Origin: Candidatus Bathyarchaeota archaeon | Lineage (GTDB): Archaea; Thermoproteota; Bathyarchaeia; Bathyarchaeales; WAQA01 | DNA: 16,328 nucleotides | Reading direction: 5' to 3' | NCBI GenBank assembly: GCA_015520475.1 | Contig: WAQA01000172.1 | Span: 1 to 16,328 of the forward strand | Shown here: positions 14,055 to 16,328 of the stretch, piece after piece | Layout of the letters: each line of letters begins with the position of its first letter | Position numbering within the stretch: position 1 is the stretch's first letter | Notes under the pieces: generated by a model | Seen by the model: only the letters and a program-made list of their open reading frames with translations | Told to the model about the DNA's origin: nothing | Databases searched by the model: none | Program-made: the position numbers and the translations under genes

Positions 14055-15250
14055 CCAGATTAAGAGATTATCCTGTGAACGGTAAGTTCGGAAGGTATGG
14101 CGGTAGATTCATACCTGAAACCTTAATGATGGCCGTTAAAGAACTTGAGGAGGCCTATGAAAGATTTAGAAGGGATCCTGGATTCCAGAAGCAACTGAAC
14201 ATGTATCTTTCAGAGTATGCTGGTAGGCCAACGCCACTGTATTATGCGGAGAGGCTTAGTAAAGCTATTGGAGGAGCGAGAATATACCTTAAAAGAGAAG
14301 ACCTAGCTCATGGGGGAGCACATAAAATAAATAATACGTTGGGGCAGGCTCTGCTCGCAAGGAGGATGGGGAAGAGAAGGGTCATAGCTGAAACAGGCGC
14401 TGGACAGCATGGTGTTGCAACAGCTATGGCGTGCGCCGTGTTAGGATTGAAGGCAGAGATATATATGGGTGCAGAGGACATGAAAAGACAGAGGTTAAAC
14501 GTTTTCAGGATGAGGCTTCTCGGCGCAGAGGTTCACAAAGTAGATACTGGATCAAAAACGCTTAAGGACGCAATCAATGAGGCGTTAAGAGACTGGGTTG
14601 CAAATGTAAGAGACACGTACTATCTGATAGGATCTGTTGTAGGGCCACATCCCTACCCGATGATCGTAAGGGACTTCCAATCAATTATAGGACGTGAACT
14701 TAAAAATCAAATATTGAAGACTGAGGGGAGGCTTCCAGACGTTATAGTTGCATGTGTAGGAGGCGGAAGCAATGCCATCGGAACATTCCATCCATTCCTA
14801 GACGATGAAGAAGTTAAGCTATATGGTGTAGAGGCGGCTGGTCAGGGACTGAACTCTGGAAGGCATGCTGCATCCCTATGCGGAGGTGTTGAGGGAGTCT
14901 TCCATGGAATGTTAACCTACATACTCCAAGATGAAGATGGTCAAATCCTCAATACGCATAGTATCTCAGCTGGACTTGACTATCCTGGGGTTGGTCCTGA
15001 ACATGCCTTCCTAAAGTCTATTGGAAGAGTAAGATATGTTACTGTGACGGATCAAGAGGCCGTAACGGCGTTCCTTGAACTCTCCAGGATGGAAGGGATA
15101 ATTCCAGCGTTGGAACCTTCACATGCGCTTGCATATGCTATGAAGATGGCTGAGAACATGGATAGAGACGATGTAATTGTTGTAACGCTTTCTGGAAGGG
15201 GCGATAAGGATGTGGAGGTTGTCGCAGGCTTTCTGGGGGAGAGGATATGA
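14051..15250 (+). CDS. trpB: Tryptophan synthase beta subunit (TrpB1 type)
   Basis: This 399-residue PLP enzyme condenses indole with serine. The PLP lysine is Lys92 in HGGAHKINN. The catalytic Glu114 is in AETGAGQHG. The phosphate-binding loop is GGGSN (237-241), and SGRGDKD (381-387) lies near the C-terminus. The N-terminal FGRYGGRFIPETLM (13-26) and the length identify the TrpB1 form, which pairs with TrpA in an alpha2-beta2 complex. This is not the longer TrpB2 form often found alone in archaea. It overlaps trpF in ATGA and is followed by trpA with the same type of overlap, in keeping with complex formation. Confidence 0.98.
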   Translation: MTRLRDYPVNGKFGRYGGRFIPETLMMAVKELEEAYERFRRDPGFQKQLNMYLSEYAGRPTPLYYAERLSKAIGGARIYLKREDLAHGGAHKINNTLGQALLARRMGKRRVIAETGAGQHGVATAMACAVLGLKAEIYMGAEDMKRQRLNVFRMRLLGAEVHKVDTGSKTLKDAINEALRDWVANVRDTYYLIGSVVGPHPYPMIVRDFQSIIGRELKNQILKTEGRLPDVIVACVGGGSNAIGTFHPFLDDEEVKLYGVEAAGQGLNSGRHAASLCGGVEGVFHGMLTYILQDEDGQILNTHSISAGLDYPGVGPEHAFLKSIGRVRYVTVTDQEAVTAFLELSRMEGIIPALEPSHALAYAMKMAENMDRDDVIVVTLSGRGDKDVEVVAGFLGERI

Positions 15251-16098
15251 GCAGAATAAATGAGAGGATTTCAGGTTTAAAGGAGAAGGGGGAGGGTGCC
15301 TTAATATCATACGTTACAGCTGGAGATCCAGATCCCTCATACACCCCCAGCATAGTTGAAGCGATGATCAAAGGAGGAGCCGATATAATCGAGCTCGGAG
15401 TTCCATTCTCGGATCCAATAGCTGATGGACCGACCATTCAAGCTGCCGCTGTTAGGGCGTTGAAGGCTGGAACGAAAACAAGAACTGTCCTGAGGATTGT
15501 AGAGGAGATAAGGGATAGAATCGACAACCCAATTATACTATTATCATATTATAATCCAATTTTCAGGATGGGTCTAAGATCATTCTTCGAGTCATGTGTT
15601 GCATGCGGGATCGATGGAACTATAGTTCCGGATCTTCCAATTGAAGAAGCCGACGAGTATAAAAGATTAGCTATGGAACATGATGTAGACACGATTTTCT
15701 TAGCAGCTCCATCTACAACAGATGATCGATTGAAGAGGATAATCCGATATACATCTGGCTTTCTATATCTGGTTTCGCTGTTCGGAGTGACCGGAGCTAG
15801 AGAGCGTCTCCAAGATCTCACCTTAAAACTGATAAGGAGAACTGTTCCATTCACTGAGGGAAGAGTCCCTCTAGCAGTAGGATTCGGAATATCCAAGCCT
15901 GAGCATGTGAGAAGGATACTTGAGAGTGGGGCTGACGGAGCGATTGTTGGAAGCGGCTTCGTAAAGATAATTGAGAGGAACCTCAACAACTTTGATAGGA
16001 TGCTTAATGAACTTAAAAGATACTCCGCCGAGCTGAAGGGTGCCACTCTACACGTTAAAGGAACTGAAAAGCGTAGAGTTTCACGTTTCTCCCGATGA
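15247..16098 (+). CDS. trpA: Tryptophan synthase alpha subunit
   Basis: This 283-residue TIM-barrel subunit cleaves indole-glycerol phosphate and channels indole to TrpB. The catalytic Glu49 is in IELGVPFSDP and Asp60 in IADGP. PDLP (128-131), SLFGVTGARE (177-186) and the phosphate-site GFGISKPEH (212-220) with AIVGSGFVK (232-240) are all present. The ATG at 15247 overlaps trpB in ATGA and follows GGGGGAGAGG. The last 20 or so residues, basic and beginning near KGATLHVKG, extend past the usual end of the fold. They lie where the reading frame overlaps the convergent gene by 44 bases. This tail could be real or could reflect loss of an earlier stop codon. Confidence 0.97.
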   Translation: MSRINERISGLKEKGEGALISYVTAGDPDPSYTPSIVEAMIKGGADIIELGVPFSDPIADGPTIQAAAVRALKAGTKTRTVLRIVEEIRDRIDNPIILLSYYNPIFRMGLRSFFESCVACGIDGTIVPDLPIEEADEYKRLAMEHDVDTIFLAAPSTTDDRLKRIIRYTSGFLYLVSLFGVTGARERLQDLTLKLIRRTVPFTEGRVPLAVGFGISKPEHVRRILESGADGAIVGSGFVKIIERNLNNFDRMLNELKRYSAELKGATLHVKGTEKRRVSRFSR

Positions 16099-16328
16099 AT
16101 CGTAGCTTAATAATGCGGTCGCGAAGGCTTGAAACGTTACATCTTCCTCTCCACGTTACAAGTTTATGAGTGTTGTTGCCGAAGAGTGGATCCGCATCTT
16201 TCTCGCTGAATCCTTTAATAGGCCTTCCATTCTCATCTAGAATCTCAACCTTAAGCCATCCTTCAGCGCTTCCATCCATATTTAAGAATAAACGTTCTCC
16301 TTTAAACTTCAAGGGTACAGTTAATAGG
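16055..16328 (-). CDS. C-terminal fragment of a larger protein, possible glycosidase-associated beta-sandwich domain
   Basis: The minus-strand frame is open from the window edge to a TAA at 16057-16055, so only about the last 91 residues are seen. It begins in mid-protein with LLTVPLKFKGERLFLNMDGS and continues through LKVEILDENGRPIKGFSEKD and LVTWRGRCNVSSLRDRIIKL to end with KLYAFQFL. A TTG at 16312 could be read as a start, but the frame is open upstream of it and the segment looks like the end of a longer protein. From memory, this pattern resembles the terminal beta-sandwich of large glycosidase-like proteins found in planctomycetes and uncultured archaea; I could not check this by search. 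The 3' end overlaps trpA convergently by 44 bases. Confidence 0.65.
   Translation of the reverse strand, partial: LLTVPLKFKGERLFLNMDGSAEGWLKVEILDENGRPIKGFSEKDADPLFGNNTHKLVTWRGRCNVSSLRDRIIKLRFIGRNVKLYAFQFL

Overview
The window is a stretch of archaeal chromosome, A+T-leaning, with heavy use of AGA/AGG and ATA codons. The archaeal marker genes are clear: aIF2-beta, aIF1A, a DUF424 protein, an archaeal-type tRNA (guanine-10) methyltransferase, a geranylgeranyl reductase, HMG-CoA reductase and a Dph6-type diphthamide enzyme. Several starts have archaeal TATA-like boxes about 25 bases before the expected transcription start, and many have GGAGG/GAGGT ribosome-binding sites. The gene mix (GH29 fucosidase, a glycosidase-like C-terminal domain, class II HMG-CoA reductase) suggests a Thermoproteota/TACK lineage such as Bathyarchaeia. 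That placement is inference, because no rRNA is present.

Layout. Positions 1-166 hold no recognisable gene. From 167 to 2213 (minus strand) lie a geranylgeranyl-reductase-family flavoprotein and a diphthine-ammonia-ligase-like protein. Divergent from them at 2325-3984 (plus) are a GH29 alpha-L-fucosidase and a YjbQ-family protein. These converge on a minus-strand unit at 3990-7288, transcribed in the order class II HMG-CoA reductase, tRNA G10 methyltransferase, RNase Z. A 356-base divergent intergenic region (7289-7644) carries promoters and an imperfect direct repeat. It precedes a plus-strand translation cluster: aIF2-beta, DUF424, aIF1A (7645-8766). An Lrp/AsnC-family regulator follows (9028-9462).

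The rest is a complete seven-gene tryptophan operon in the order trpE-G-D-C-F-B-A (9590-16098). It takes chorismate to tryptophan, and every adjacent pair of genes overlaps by 1-8 bases. The window ends inside a convergent minus-strand gene whose C-terminal domain overlaps the 3' end of trpA.

The most interesting part is the trp control region at 9463-9600. Two TGTAC(A/T) hexamers spaced one helical turn apart sit just upstream of a near-consensus TATA box. They resemble the TRP boxes bound by TrpY in Methanothermobacter. Downstream, a strong ribosome-binding site precedes a 14-codon reading frame with one Trp codon that overlaps the trpE GTG start, which has no ribosome-binding site of its own. 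This points to transcriptional repression combined with translational coupling or a leader-peptide mechanism. I see no CRISPR array, transposon, tRNA or rRNA gene, and no clearly new multi-gene system.
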